From an uncultured Collinsella sp. (GTDB lineage: Bacteria > Actinomycetota > Coriobacteriia > Coriobacteriales > Coriobacteriaceae), in NCBI GenBank assembly GCA_959019945.1, contig CAUEQD010000007.1:37502-101501 (forward strand): DNA of 64,000 bases, in the 5' to 3' direction. The notes under the pieces are model-generated. The model made no database searches and was not told the DNA's origin. It worked only from the letters and a program-made list of their open reading frames with translations. Position 1 is the stretch's first letter. Each line of letters opens with the position of its first letter. Shown here one piece after another: positions 51,801-59,776 of this stretch. The translations under genes and the position numbers were made by a program.

Positions 51801-52169
51801 GCGGTGCTTGTAGACGGTAATCTGGAACGACGGGACCTCGGCGTAGTTGTAAGTTACGCCCTCGCCACCTGTGCGACCCTGTGGTGCGCCTAAGCGGACC
51901 TCGGGCTGGCCCTCGATGTTGCAGATAAAGCTGTACCAGATAAGACAGGGCTCGGTGCACTCAAGCTCTGCAGTAAATATGCCGTCGCCCTCGTGCGTCA
52001 TGGGATACAGAGACTCACCGATTTCATCGACCCAGGTACGCAGGGTAAGCGTTGCCTGGTTGGGGTCGGCATCCTCCAAAATCACCGAGAGCGAAACGGA
52101 AGTTCCAGTGGTCACAGCGCCAAACGGAGTACGAAACTGCGGCAGACGACTGTTGTGAATCAATCTCAT
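48873..52169 (-). CDS. Bifunctional GH13 alpha-glucan hydrolase / GH77 4-alpha-glucanotransferase
   Basis: One 1098-residue chain carries two alpha-glucan enzymes. Residues about 1-120 look like an N-terminal neopullulanase-type domain. Residues about 130-630 are GH13, with LDGVFNHTG (near 265), the nucleophile in GWRLDVADE (near 348), the acid in LLGEVWEDAS (near 378), and NLLSSHDRPR (near 453). From about residue 645 the chain is MalQ-like GH77, with YWQVLPVNPTDF, the nucleophile in VRLDHFLGF (near 906) and AEDLGYL (near 953). No signal peptide is seen, so it works on cytoplasmic glycogen or maltodextrins. The gene stands alone, and TGGTAAA-type sites lie upstream, shared with the glycogen operon. 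Confidence 0.9.
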   Translation of the reverse strand: MRLIHNSRLPQFRTPFGAVTTGTSVSLSVILEDADPNQATLTLRTWVDEIGESLYPMTHEGDGIFTAELECTEPCLIWYSFICNIEGQPEVRLGAPQGRTGGEGVTYNYAEVPSFQITVYKHRENRPTWYERGMVYQIFPDRYARDEHWRERTLAEVEKPRKGIQRRMVEDWNEPPVYERAEDGSIKTWDFYGGSLKGIQEDLPRIAELGFTAIYLNPIFEAASNHRYDTADYTKIDPILGTEQDFTELCEAAEKLGISIILDGVFNHTGDDSIYFNRYGNYPGVGAWQSEDSPWRDAFYFHEDGSYDCWWGVGNMPAINESSELVRERLLGKDGVIRKWLRAGAHGWRLDVADELSDDFLTEIKRAVLAEKPDALLLGEVWEDASNKISYGHLRRYLQGSELDSAMDYPFRDMVIGFLMGYKNAYQAAEDIETLRENYPREALSCALNLLSSHDRPRIISVLGGGPDESQLPECERSKWRLDENAMGLAKSRFWLATLMQMTFPGVPSIYYGDEYGLEGLTDPGNRRTMPTKENLHDFDTFAIVKNASAVRRALPFMIDGEIMAFALNDEVLAYNRTGKDGESATVIINRSLRNSHRVTIPALGECASDVISGHECEIHNGTVTLDLYPLGSSIIYHHAEQRLQEPLDHGAGVVCHITSVPTDDGKPGTIGAPTRRFIDHLSAMGMRYWQVLPVNPTDFFRSPYAGPSAFAGNIDLLPESQEELAADFETWKARGGEDADPLYTAFKHRNADWLEKYCVYMAVKKYFEGESRHDWPADVARYNEHLIDDKRFHDEAELQAYMQYRFDLAWCELMNYAHKRGIEVIGDIPMYVSDDSADAWSEPENFWLSDTGKAIEISGAPPDNFAPEGQVWGNPTFRWDHMKQNGYSWWMDRLRRAFSLYDRVRLDHFLGFHGYFSIPAGKACAEGRWLAGPGKDLFQTAYDELGPLNFIAEDLGYLTPGVRAMASTCGFPGMDVLEFSDYDVRNGIHPTPGKILYTSTHDTSTLAGWCTRSFAGGDEPSGAELAAKLMSDALASDAPLVMMPLQDVLGLGDDARMNVPGVATGNWTWQADEADIAAAENKTAQLLRNNHRFWGEA

Positions 52170-52219
52170 AATATGGTCCAGTTCAATAGAATCATGGCCT
52201 GCGGGCCATGGGCTTTACG

Positions 52220-52312
52220 CACAGGATGTAAGTATATCTGTTGTACACAGGGTGTATAAACAACATCCGTTTACCATCGGCGAACGGTTGTCCTAGAAAA
52301 TCGTTTTACCAA
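52220..52312 (-). promoter_or_regulatory. Promoter and repeated operator half-sites of the GH13-GH77 gene
   Basis: On the minus strand TTGGTAAAACG (52302-52312) and TGGTAAACG (52268-52276) lie upstream of a -10-like TATACT (about 52230) with TTATAC 17 bases before it. TTGT-TACAC/GTGTA-CAA symmetry also covers the promoter. The same TGGTAAAA motif recurs before glgB. It resembles a LacI-family operator half-site. Confidence 0.5.
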
Positions 52313-52324
52313 CTACCTACAGAG

Positions 52325-52351
52325 AAGGGGCGCCCGGTTGGAGCGCCCCTT
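52325..52351 (-). terminator. Terminator after glgA
   Basis: AAGGGGCGC and GCGCCCCTT form a 9-base stem in the short gap after the glgA stop. The minus-strand tail is TTCTCT, so it is a moderate terminator. Confidence 0.6.
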
Positions 52352-52385
52352 GCTTAGGGTTTGATGAGGTTTTGGATCGTCTGGA

Positions 52386-54779
52386 TTAACGGCGCTTGCG
52401 GGTGGCCGTAGCCTTGCGGACGGAGGTCTTCTTGGTCGGAGCCTTTTCCTCAGTCTTAGCGGCGGGGGAGACCGGGGCCTCCTTGGCGGGCTCGGGCTTG
52501 GCCTTTACCTCAGCCTTGGGCTCCTCTTTGGCGGCAGTAGGCTTGGCCTCGGCGGCCTTCGGTGCCGGCTCGGCCTTTGCCGCAGGCTTGACCTCTGCCT
52601 TGGGCTCGACCTTTACCGCGGGCTTGTCCTCGACCTTAGCCTCCGCCTTGGGAGCAGCAGCCTTGGTCGTGGTCTTCTTGGCCGTCGTCGTGGCGCGCTT
52701 GCGCGTGGTGGTCTTGGCGGCCGGCTTGGCCTCGACGGTTCCCTCCGCCTTGGACTCGGCGGGCGCCTCCTCGACCTTGACGGCGGGCTTCGCGGCAGCC
52801 TTGGGGGCAGCCTTCGTCGCGGTCTTCGTCGTAGTATCCTTGGTCGTCGACTTCGAAGCTGTGGCCTTCTTGGCGGTCGCTGTCTTAGTCTTAGTCGCAG
52901 TCGTCTTCTTGGCGGCGGTCTTAGCCGGAGCCTTTGCCGCAGGCTTGGCCTCGGTCTTTACCTCGGGGGCAGCCTCGGCCTCGGCGGCCTTCTTGGAAGC
53001 GGCGGTCGTGCGCTTGCGCGTAGTCGTTGCCTTGGCAGCAGTCGTCTTTGCTGCGGCGGTCTTGGTGGCTGCGGCCTTGGTCGTCGTAGCCTTCTTGGCC
53101 GCTGTCTTGCGCGTCGTGGTCTTCTTGGCGGCAGGCTTCGCAGCCGGCTTAGCCTCAGCCTCGGGGGCTGTCTCGGAAGTAGCCACGACCTTCACCTCAG
53201 GCTCGGCCTTTGCGGGCTCAGCCTTAACCGGCTTCTCCTCGGTCTTGGGCTCCTCGGCAGCTGCGGGCTCCTTAACGGTCGCCGCAGCCTCAGCCACAGC
53301 TGCCGGCCTCTCAATCTCCGGATGCATAAAGAAGTACAGATCCAGATACTTGTCGGCCGAGCGCGTCCAGCTAAAGTCCTGACTCATGGCCTGCGTGACC
53401 AGCTGGTTCCAGGCGTCGCGGTTATCCCAGAACAGACGCGCCGCGCGGAATACCGCATCGCCCATCTCGTCGCCGTTAAAGTTGCTAAACGAGAAGCCCG
53501 TGCCCTCGCCGGTAAACTCGTTGTACGGGATCACAGTGTCCTTCAAGCCACCGGTCTCGCGTACGATGGGCAGCGTGCCGTAGCGCATGGCGATGATCTG
53601 CGACAGGCCGCAGGGCTCAAACTTCGAAGGCATCAGGAACATGTCGGCGGCGGCGTACATGCGCTGCGACAGCGCAGGATCGAACTCGATGCGTGCGGCC
53701 ATGGTGCCGGGGTACTTGTCCTGGAAGTAGCGCAGGCCGTCCTCGTAGTCGCGGTCGCCGGTGCCCAGCACCGCCACCTGCACGCCGCCGGCCAGAATGC
53801 GGTCGAGCGCGTACATGACCAGGTCCATGCCCTTCTGGCGCGTCAGGCGCGTGACCATGACCATAAGCGGACGGTCGTCACGCACCTCGAGCCCTAGCTC
53901 TTCCTGCAGCTTGGCCTTGCACACGGCCTTGCCGGAACGGTCTTCGACCGTGTAGTTGGCGGCAATGCGCTTGTCGGTCGCCGGGTCAAAGCCCGCCACG
54001 TCAATGCCGTTGAGGATGCCCTGCAGCGCGTACGAACGCTCGCGCAGCACGCCGTCCAGGCCCTCGCCAAACTCGGGCGTCTGGATCTCGTTGGCATAGG
54101 TGGGGCTCACCGTAGTGATGGCGTCGGCATAGCGCAGCGCGCCCAGCATGTAGTTGATGCTGCAGGCGTCGCAACGCAGCTGCGAGGCGGCCGCCGGAAT
54201 ATGCGCCACACCAAGGATGTCCTCCATCACGGTGTCGCTAAACTGACCCTGGAACGCCACGTTGTGGATCGAGAAAACGGTCTTGACGCGGTCATACAGC
54301 GGCAGGCCCTGGTAGAATTCGCGCAAGAACACGGGCGCCAGTGCCGTCTGCCAGTCGTTGCAGTGCAGGATGTCGCACTCAAAGCCGGCCGGCAGGTGCT
54401 GCAGGCTTTCGGTGATGGCCTTGGAGAAGAACGCGAAGCGCTCGCCGTCGTCAAAGAAGCCGTACGGATAGTCGCGCGCAAAGTAGCGCTCGTTGTCGAT
54501 GAACATATAGGTGACGCCGTCGTGCTCGAGCTTCTCGAGCCCGCAGTACTCGTTGCGCCAGCCCAGGCTCACGTAAAAGTCGGAGAAGTGCTCCATCTGC
54601 GCCTTGTACTCGTCCTTGATGGTGGCGTACTTGGGCACCATCACGATGACCTCGGCGCCGGCGCGCACAAGCGCCGCAGGCAGCGAGCCCGCCACGTCAC
54701 CCAGGCCGCCGGTCTTCACAAACGGTGCGCACTCGGCCGAGGCAAACACGATCTGCATCTTTTTGCTGGAATCAGCCAT
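52386..54779 (-). CDS. glgA: Glycogen synthase with long cationic C-terminal tail
   Basis: GlgA extends alpha-1,4-glucan from ADP-glucose. The ATG at 54779 follows GGAGA by five bases, and an ATG 12 bases earlier has no site. Residues about 1-488 are a complete GT5 enzyme: APFVKTGGLGDVAGSLPAAL, HCNDWQTALAPVFL, TTVSPTYANEIQTP, VTRLTRQKGMDLV and SKFEPCGLSQIIAMRYGT. Residues about 490-797 form a 300-residue low-complexity tail of Lys, Ala, Thr, Pro and Glu, with blocks such as AKKTTTRKTAAKKATTT and EVKPAAKAEPAPKAAEA. This is like histone H1 or AlgP tails. Usual GlgA is about 480 residues. GlgB in the same operon has a shorter tail of the same kind. Confidence 0.92.
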   Translation of the reverse strand: MADSSKKMQIVFASAECAPFVKTGGLGDVAGSLPAALVRAGAEVIVMVPKYATIKDEYKAQMEHFSDFYVSLGWRNEYCGLEKLEHDGVTYMFIDNERYFARDYPYGFFDDGERFAFFSKAITESLQHLPAGFECDILHCNDWQTALAPVFLREFYQGLPLYDRVKTVFSIHNVAFQGQFSDTVMEDILGVAHIPAAASQLRCDACSINYMLGALRYADAITTVSPTYANEIQTPEFGEGLDGVLRERSYALQGILNGIDVAGFDPATDKRIAANYTVEDRSGKAVCKAKLQEELGLEVRDDRPLMVMVTRLTRQKGMDLVMYALDRILAGGVQVAVLGTGDRDYEDGLRYFQDKYPGTMAARIEFDPALSQRMYAAADMFLMPSKFEPCGLSQIIAMRYGTLPIVRETGGLKDTVIPYNEFTGEGTGFSFSNFNGDEMGDAVFRAARLFWDNRDAWNQLVTQAMSQDFSWTRSADKYLDLYFFMHPEIERPAAVAEAAATVKEPAAAEEPKTEEKPVKAEPAKAEPEVKVVATSETAPEAEAKPAAKPAAKKTTTRKTAAKKATTTKAAATKTAAAKTTAAKATTTRKRTTAASKKAAEAEAAPEVKTEAKPAAKAPAKTAAKKTTATKTKTATAKKATASKSTTKDTTTKTATKAAPKAAAKPAVKVEEAPAESKAEGTVEAKPAAKTTTRKRATTTAKKTTTKAAAPKAEAKVEDKPAVKVEPKAEVKPAAKAEPAPKAAEAKPTAAKEEPKAEVKAKPEPAKEAPVSPAAKTEEKAPTKKTSVRKATATRKRR

Positions 54780-54802
54780 ATTGTCTCCCATGTTGTTATT
54801 CG

Positions 54803-54838
54803 AGAATAGCCGCCAGGCGCGAACCGGGCGGCTATTCT
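54803..54838 (-). other. Perfect stem-loop between glgD and glgA
   Basis: AGAATAGCCGCC and GGCGGCTATTCT are perfect 12-base arms around 12 bases, in the gap before glgA. No clear T-run follows, so it may be a processing or attenuation hairpin setting GlgA level. Confidence 0.6.
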
Positions 54839-54869
54839 ACATGTTACGAGCGATGTTGCGGTGCCAACG

Positions 54870-55997
54870 TTAACGTACGATGGTGGTATCGGAAGTTAAC
54901 GGAGCCTTGCCCAGCACCAGGATGTTCTCGGGCGTGCCGCGAAGCTCGGTGTTGGTGGGAACCACGTTGTTCTTGTCCAGGATGGCGTTCTCAACGCGGG
55001 CGCCGCTCTTGATGATGCAGCTCTGGTTGATGATCGAGTTGGTCACCGAGGCGCCTTCCTCAACCACAACGCCGCGCGACAGGATCGAGTTGCGCACGGT
55101 GCCCTTGATGATGCAGCCGGCCGAGATGATCGAGTTGCACGCGTGGCTGCCGGTCGCGTAGCGCGAAGGCGGCACGTCGTGGGCCTTGGTCAGGATCGGG
55201 CGCTCGGGGTCAAAGAGCTGGTCGGCCACGGTCTGGTCGAGCAGGTCCATGCTGCGGCGATACAGCGACTTCTCGCTAAACACGCCCACGACCTCGCCCT
55301 TGTACTCGTAGCTGCACACGTCGATGTTGCCAAAGTCGCCCTGGAGCGCCTCGAGCAGGTCCAGATAGTCGGCGGCCTGGTAGTGGTCGATGATCTCGAG
55401 CAGCGTCTCGCGGTTGACGATGCAGCAGTCCATAGAGGCGTTGTCGCCGTACACGACGCCGGCGCTCACGCCCGTCAGACGGCCGTTCTCGTTGATCTGC
55501 AGCTTGGTCTCGTCATCGACGTTGTGCGTGGCCTTGCAGTACACCACGGTCATCTGGGCACCGGAGTTCTCGTGCGCGTCGATGATGGTGTTGAGGTCCA
55601 TATTAAAGATGATGTTGGTGCCCATCATCACAACATAGGGCTTGTCCGAGCGCTGGAACAGCGTCTTGTTGGAGATGATGTCGCGCAGCAGGAAGCGCAT
55701 GCCGCCCTTGGTGGTGCCATACGCGTTGCCGGGCACCATGAACAGGCCGCCCTTCTTGCGGTCCAGGCCCCAGTCCTTGCCCGAGCCCACGTGGTCGATC
55801 AGGGAACGGTAGTTGCCCGGCATGACGACACCGACGGTCTTGATGCCGGCATTCATCATGTTGGACAGCGGGAAGTCGATCAGGCGGTAGCGGCCCAAAA
55901 ACGGGACGGACGCGATGGGGCGATCCTTGAGCAGCACGCTGCCGTAAGTCGAAGAGTAGTTAGCGGTGATATAACCGATGGCCTTGCGATTGATCAT
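54870..55997 (-). CDS. glgD: Glucose-1-phosphate adenylyltransferase subunit GlgD
   Basis: GlgD is the regulatory-type partner of GlgC in Gram-positive ADP-glucose pyrophosphorylase. The ATG at 55997 (MINRKAIGYI) follows GAAGGGGGA by about seven bases and lies four bases after the glgC stop. It has 375 residues. FLGRYRLIDFPLSNMMNAGI matches the nucleotidyltransferase fold, but the N-terminal GGxGxRL loop of GlgC is missing (it reads YITANYSSTYGSVL), as usual for GlgD. The C-terminal part has left-handed beta-helix repeats (NSIISAGCIIKGTVRNSIL). Confidence 0.93.
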   Translation of the reverse strand: MINRKAIGYITANYSSTYGSVLLKDRPIASVPFLGRYRLIDFPLSNMMNAGIKTVGVVMPGNYRSLIDHVGSGKDWGLDRKKGGLFMVPGNAYGTTKGGMRFLLRDIISNKTLFQRSDKPYVVMMGTNIIFNMDLNTIIDAHENSGAQMTVVYCKATHNVDDETKLQINENGRLTGVSAGVVYGDNASMDCCIVNRETLLEIIDHYQAADYLDLLEALQGDFGNIDVCSYEYKGEVVGVFSEKSLYRRSMDLLDQTVADQLFDPERPILTKAHDVPPSRYATGSHACNSIISAGCIIKGTVRNSILSRGVVVEEGASVTNSIINQSCIIKSGARVENAILDKNNVVPTNTELRGTPENILVLGKAPLTSDTTIVR

Positions 55998-56001
55998 CGG
56001 A

Positions 56002-57150
56002 TCATTCCCCCTTCCCGATAACGACGTCATTTCCAACGACGGCCGTATCCTTGGTGGTATCGACAGAGCCGAGCTTCACGCCCTCTTCGACCGTGGAGTT
56101 CTCGCCCAAAATAGCGCGGCAGATGTGCGCGCCGCTCTTAACGTGCGCACCCGGCAGCAGCACAGAGTCCTCGACCACGGCGCGCTCCTCGATGATGACA
56201 TCGGTCGAAAGGATCGAGTGGCGCGCGGTGCCGTAGATCTTGCAGCCGTTGGAGACCAGGCAGTCGTCTAGGCGACCATCCGGGCCAATGTAGTGCGGCG
56301 GACGCGTGGTGATGTTGGACATGATGGGGAAGTGCTTGTCGAACAGATCGAACTCGGGGTTGTTGCCCAGCAGGTCCATCGAGGTCTCGTGGAAGCTGGC
56401 GATAGTGCCAACGTCCTTCCAAAAGCCGTGGAACTCGTAGCTGTATAGGCGTTTGCCCTCGCCGAGCAGCTTGGGGATGATGTCCTTGCCAAAGTCGTGG
56501 CTCGAGCGCTGGTCCAAAGCGTCCTCCTCGAGTGCCTCGATCAGCACGTCGGCCGAGAAGATGTAGATGCCCATGGATGCGAGGTTCGAATCGGGCTTAT
56601 CGGGCTTCTCGGTGAACTTGGTGATGCGGCCGTCCTCGGGGTCGGTGGTCAGGATACCAAAGCGACTGGCCTCCTCCCACGGCACGGGCATAACGCTCAC
56701 CGTGAGGTCGGCGTTGTTCTCAATGTGCGTCTTGAGCATCTTGCGGTAGTCCATGCGATACAGGTGATCGCCCGAAAGAATCAGGACGTACTTGGGATCG
56801 TTGGCCTTGATGTAGTCGAGGTTCTGCGTAATGGCGTCGGCCGTGCCCGCATACCAGGCGCCGCCGGTCTGCGTCTCGTACGGCGGCAGGATCGACACGC
56901 CGCCGTCGCGGCTGTCCAGATCCCAAGCCTCGCCGGAGCCCACGTAGGCATGCAGCAGGTAGGGGCGATACTGCGTCAGAACGCCTACCGTGTCGATACC
57001 CGAGTTGGAGCAGTTGGAGAGCGAAAAGTCGATAATGCGGAACTTGCCACCAAAGCTAACCGCCGGTTTGGCGATCTTTTGGGTGAGTGCCCCCAATCGG
57101 CTGCCCTGTCCTCCTGCGAGGAGCATCGCGATGCATTCTTTCTTACTCAT
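56002..57150 (-). CDS. glgC: Glucose-1-phosphate adenylyltransferase, catalytic subunit
   Basis: GlgC makes ADP-glucose, the committed step of glycogen synthesis. It has 382 residues with GAAGGAGAAA before the start on the minus strand. The catalytic loop is [15 protein letters not shown]. Further motifs are [46 protein letters not shown] and FTEKPDKP. The C-terminal beta-helix part is present. It probably pairs with GlgD directly downstream. Confidence 0.96.
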   Translation of the reverse strand: MSKKECIAMLLAGGQGSRLGALTQKIAKPAVSFGGKFRIIDFSLSNCSNSGIDTVGVLTQYRPYLLHAYVGSGEAWDLDSRDGGVSILPPYETQTGGAWYAGTADAITQNLDYIKANDPKYVLILSGDHLYRMDYRKMLKTHIENNADLTVSVMPVPWEEASRFGILTTDPEDGRITKFTEKPDKPDSNLASMGIYIFSADVLIEALEEDALDQRSSHDFGKDIIPKLLGEGKRLYSYEFHGFWKDVGTIASFHETSMDLLGNNPEFDLFDKHFPIMSNITTRPPHYIGPDGRLDDCLVSNGCKIYGTARHSILSTDVIIEERAVVEDSVLLPGAHVKSGAHICRAILGENSTVEEGVKLGSVDTTKDTAVVGNDVVIGKGE

Positions 57151-57190
57151 CGATTTCTCCTTCTGTCATCGATGTTCCTAAACCCATTAG

Positions 57191-57221
57191 CGACGGGCGC
57201 GGCGCAACGTCACGCCCGTCG
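57191..57221 (-). other. Stem-loop between glgP and glgC
   Basis: CGACGGGCG and CGCCCGTCG are perfect 9-base arms around 13 bases in the glgP-glgC gap. There is no T-run, so it is likely an intercistronic hairpin. Confidence 0.5.
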
Positions 57222-57257
57222 AGTAATGCCGTGCTGGCATAGGGGAGCTCGCGGCCT

Positions 57258-59684
57258 TTACGCGTGCCAGATCTCGTCGCGGTACTCGCGAATGGTGCGG
57301 TCACTCGAGAACCAGCCCGAGGAAGCGGTGTTGAGCAGCGCCTTGCGGTTCCAGGTCTCCTGGTCGCCGTAGCTGCCCGTGAGCGCCTCCCACGCATCCA
57401 CATAGCTGCGGAAGTCGGCCATGACCAGGTCGGGGTCGTTGTTGTTCATGAGCTCGTTGTAGATGCTCTCGAAGTTGCCCGAAAGACCCGCAAAGGTGTT
57501 GTCCTTGAGCTCGTCCATCACGCGGCCCAGGCGCTCGCGGTCGCCGTTGAGGGTATCCCACGCAAAGTAGCTGTTCGATGCCCAGAGCTGCTCGACCTCG
57601 GGAGCGGTCAGGCCAAAGATGGCCTCGTTCTCGCGGCCGGCCAGGTCGGCGATCTCGATGTTGGCGCCGTCGAGGGTGCCCAGCGTAATGGCGCCGTTCA
57701 TCATGAGCTTCATGTTGGACGTGCCCGAGGCCTCCTTACCGGCGGTGGAAATCTGCTCAGAGATCTCGGCGGCGGGGTAGATGAGCTGGGCGTTGCTCAC
57801 GCGGAAGTTGGGGATAAAGCAGACCTTCATGACCTCGTTCACACGCGGGTCGTTGTTGATGACCTCGGCGACGGAGTTGATCAGGCGGATGGTCTCCTTG
57901 GCGAAGGTGTAGCTCGAGGCAGCCTTGCCGCTAAAGATGAAGGTCGTCGGCGTCACATGGAAGTTGGGATCGGCGATGCGACGGTTGTAGATGTCCATCA
58001 CCTTCATGATGTTCATGAGCTGGCGCTTGTAGGCGTGGAAGCGCTTCACCTGAACATCGAAGACGGTGTTGGGGTCGATGACCAGACCGGTCTCGGCCTT
58101 GACGTAGGCGGCCAGACGCTCCTTGTTGGCGCGCTTGGAGGCACCCACGGCCTTCAGGAACTCGCTGTCGTTCTGGAACTCCTTGAGCTTTTCCAGCTCA
58201 AATGCATCCTTGAGCCAGCCATCGCCAATGGCCTCGGTTACGAGCTTGGCGTAGGTGGGGTTGGCCTCGGCAAAGAAGCGACGGTGCGAGATTCCGTTGG
58301 TCTTGTTGTTGAACTTCTCGGGTGTTAAGGCATAGAAGTCCTTGAGCACGATGTTCTTGATGATGTCGGAGTGGATCTTGGCCACGCCGTTGACGCTGTG
58401 GCTGCAGATCACGGACAGGTTGGCCATGCGAATCTCGCCGTCCCACAGGATGGCGGTCTGGCGCAGACGCTCCTGCCAGCCCTCTTGCGTGGTGTCGAAC
58501 GACTCGTGCCAACGACGGCTGATCTCGTCGATGATCTGGTACACGCGGGGGAGGAGCTTGGAGAACGTGCCGATGGGCCACTTCTCCAGAGCCTCGGGCA
58601 GGATGGTGTGGTTGGTGTAGCTCACGACCTGCGTCACGATGTTCCAGGCGTCGTCCCACTCGAGCTTCTTCTCGTCGATGAGGATGCGCATGAGCTCGGG
58701 GCCGCACATGGCGGGGTGCGTGTCGTTGGTGTGGATGGCCACAAACTGCGGCAGCAGCTCCCAGTTCTCGCCGTGCTCCTTCTCAAAGGTGTCGAGCAGG
58801 CTGTAGATGCCGGCCGACACAAACAGGTACTCCTGCTTCAGGCGCAGCAGACGGCCGTGCTCGCCGGCGTCGTTGGGGTAGAGGATGGCGCTGATGGCCT
58901 CGGCCTCGGCGCGCTCGGCGTCGGCCAGGGCGTAGTCGCCGCGGTTGAAGGCCTCAAGGTCAAAGTGCTCCTCGACCGGCTCGGCGGCCCAGACGCGCAG
59001 CTTGTTGACGGTCTCGCCGGCATAGCCAACGACGGGGATGTCGTAGGGAACGGCCAGGATATCCTGCGTGTCCACCGTGCGGTAGAACGTGCGGCCGTCC
59101 TCCTCAAAGCCCTCAACGTGACCACCAAACTTGATGGTCACGGCCTTGTCCTGACGACGGACCTCCCAGGGATAGCCGTGGGTGAGCCACTCGTCGGTGG
59201 CCTCGACCTGACTGCCGTTAACGATCTCCTGCTTAAAAAGGCCGTAGCGGTAGCGCATGCCGTTGCCGTAGCCGGCAATGCCCTCGGCTGCCATGGAATC
59301 CAGGAAGCATGCGGCCAGACGGCCCAGGCCACCGTTGCCCAGCGCCGGATCGGGCTCCTGGTTCTCGATGACGGACAGGTCGAAGCCCATGTCGTCGAGC
59401 GCCTCGGCGACCATGTCGCGCACGCCAAAGTTGAGCAGGTAGTTGTCGAGCAGGCGGCCGATCAAAAACTCGATCGAGAAGTAGTACACGCGCTTCTTGC
59501 CCTCGGCGGTGGCACGGGCGTCGCTCTTGGTGGCAACGGTGCGCGCCTTCTCGGCCACGAGCTTGGCAAGGGCGTTAAAGCGATCGAGGTCGCTGGCGGC
59601 CTCGACGCTCTTGCCGCTGATGCTCATGACGGCATCGCGATAGAGCTCGGTAAACTCCTGCTTGTTGTCGAAGATCTTATTCAT
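57258..59684 (-). CDS. glgP: Glycogen phosphorylase
   Basis: GlgP releases glucose 1-phosphate from glycogen using phosphate and PLP. It has 808 residues, normal for the family, and GAAAGGAACG precedes the start. Motifs are DPALGNGGLGRLAACFLDSM, IHTNDTHPAMCGPELMR, VKRFHAYKRQLMN and the PLP lysine in EASGTSNMKLMMNG near residue 658. Having the degrading enzyme inside the synthesis operon suggests cycling of the store under one control. Confidence 0.97.
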   Translation of the reverse strand: MNKIFDNKQEFTELYRDAVMSISGKSVEAASDLDRFNALAKLVAEKARTVATKSDARATAEGKKRVYYFSIEFLIGRLLDNYLLNFGVRDMVAEALDDMGFDLSVIENQEPDPALGNGGLGRLAACFLDSMAAEGIAGYGNGMRYRYGLFKQEIVNGSQVEATDEWLTHGYPWEVRRQDKAVTIKFGGHVEGFEEDGRTFYRTVDTQDILAVPYDIPVVGYAGETVNKLRVWAAEPVEEHFDLEAFNRGDYALADAERAEAEAISAILYPNDAGEHGRLLRLKQEYLFVSAGIYSLLDTFEKEHGENWELLPQFVAIHTNDTHPAMCGPELMRILIDEKKLEWDDAWNIVTQVVSYTNHTILPEALEKWPIGTFSKLLPRVYQIIDEISRRWHESFDTTQEGWQERLRQTAILWDGEIRMANLSVICSHSVNGVAKIHSDIIKNIVLKDFYALTPEKFNNKTNGISHRRFFAEANPTYAKLVTEAIGDGWLKDAFELEKLKEFQNDSEFLKAVGASKRANKERLAAYVKAETGLVIDPNTVFDVQVKRFHAYKRQLMNIMKVMDIYNRRIADPNFHVTPTTFIFSGKAASSYTFAKETIRLINSVAEVINNDPRVNEVMKVCFIPNFRVSNAQLIYPAAEISEQISTAGKEASGTSNMKLMMNGAITLGTLDGANIEIADLAGRENEAIFGLTAPEVEQLWASNSYFAWDTLNGDRERLGRVMDELKDNTFAGLSGNFESIYNELMNNNDPDLVMADFRSYVDAWEALTGSYGDQETWNRKALLNTASSGWFSSDRTIREYRDEIWHA

Positions 59685-59776
59685 ACGTTCCTTTCCCCCG
59701 GGGATATCTCCCGGAACGGTTATGACTTACATCCTACGCCCCCGTGGGGCGGGTGATTACAGCGGTAACGGCTTTG

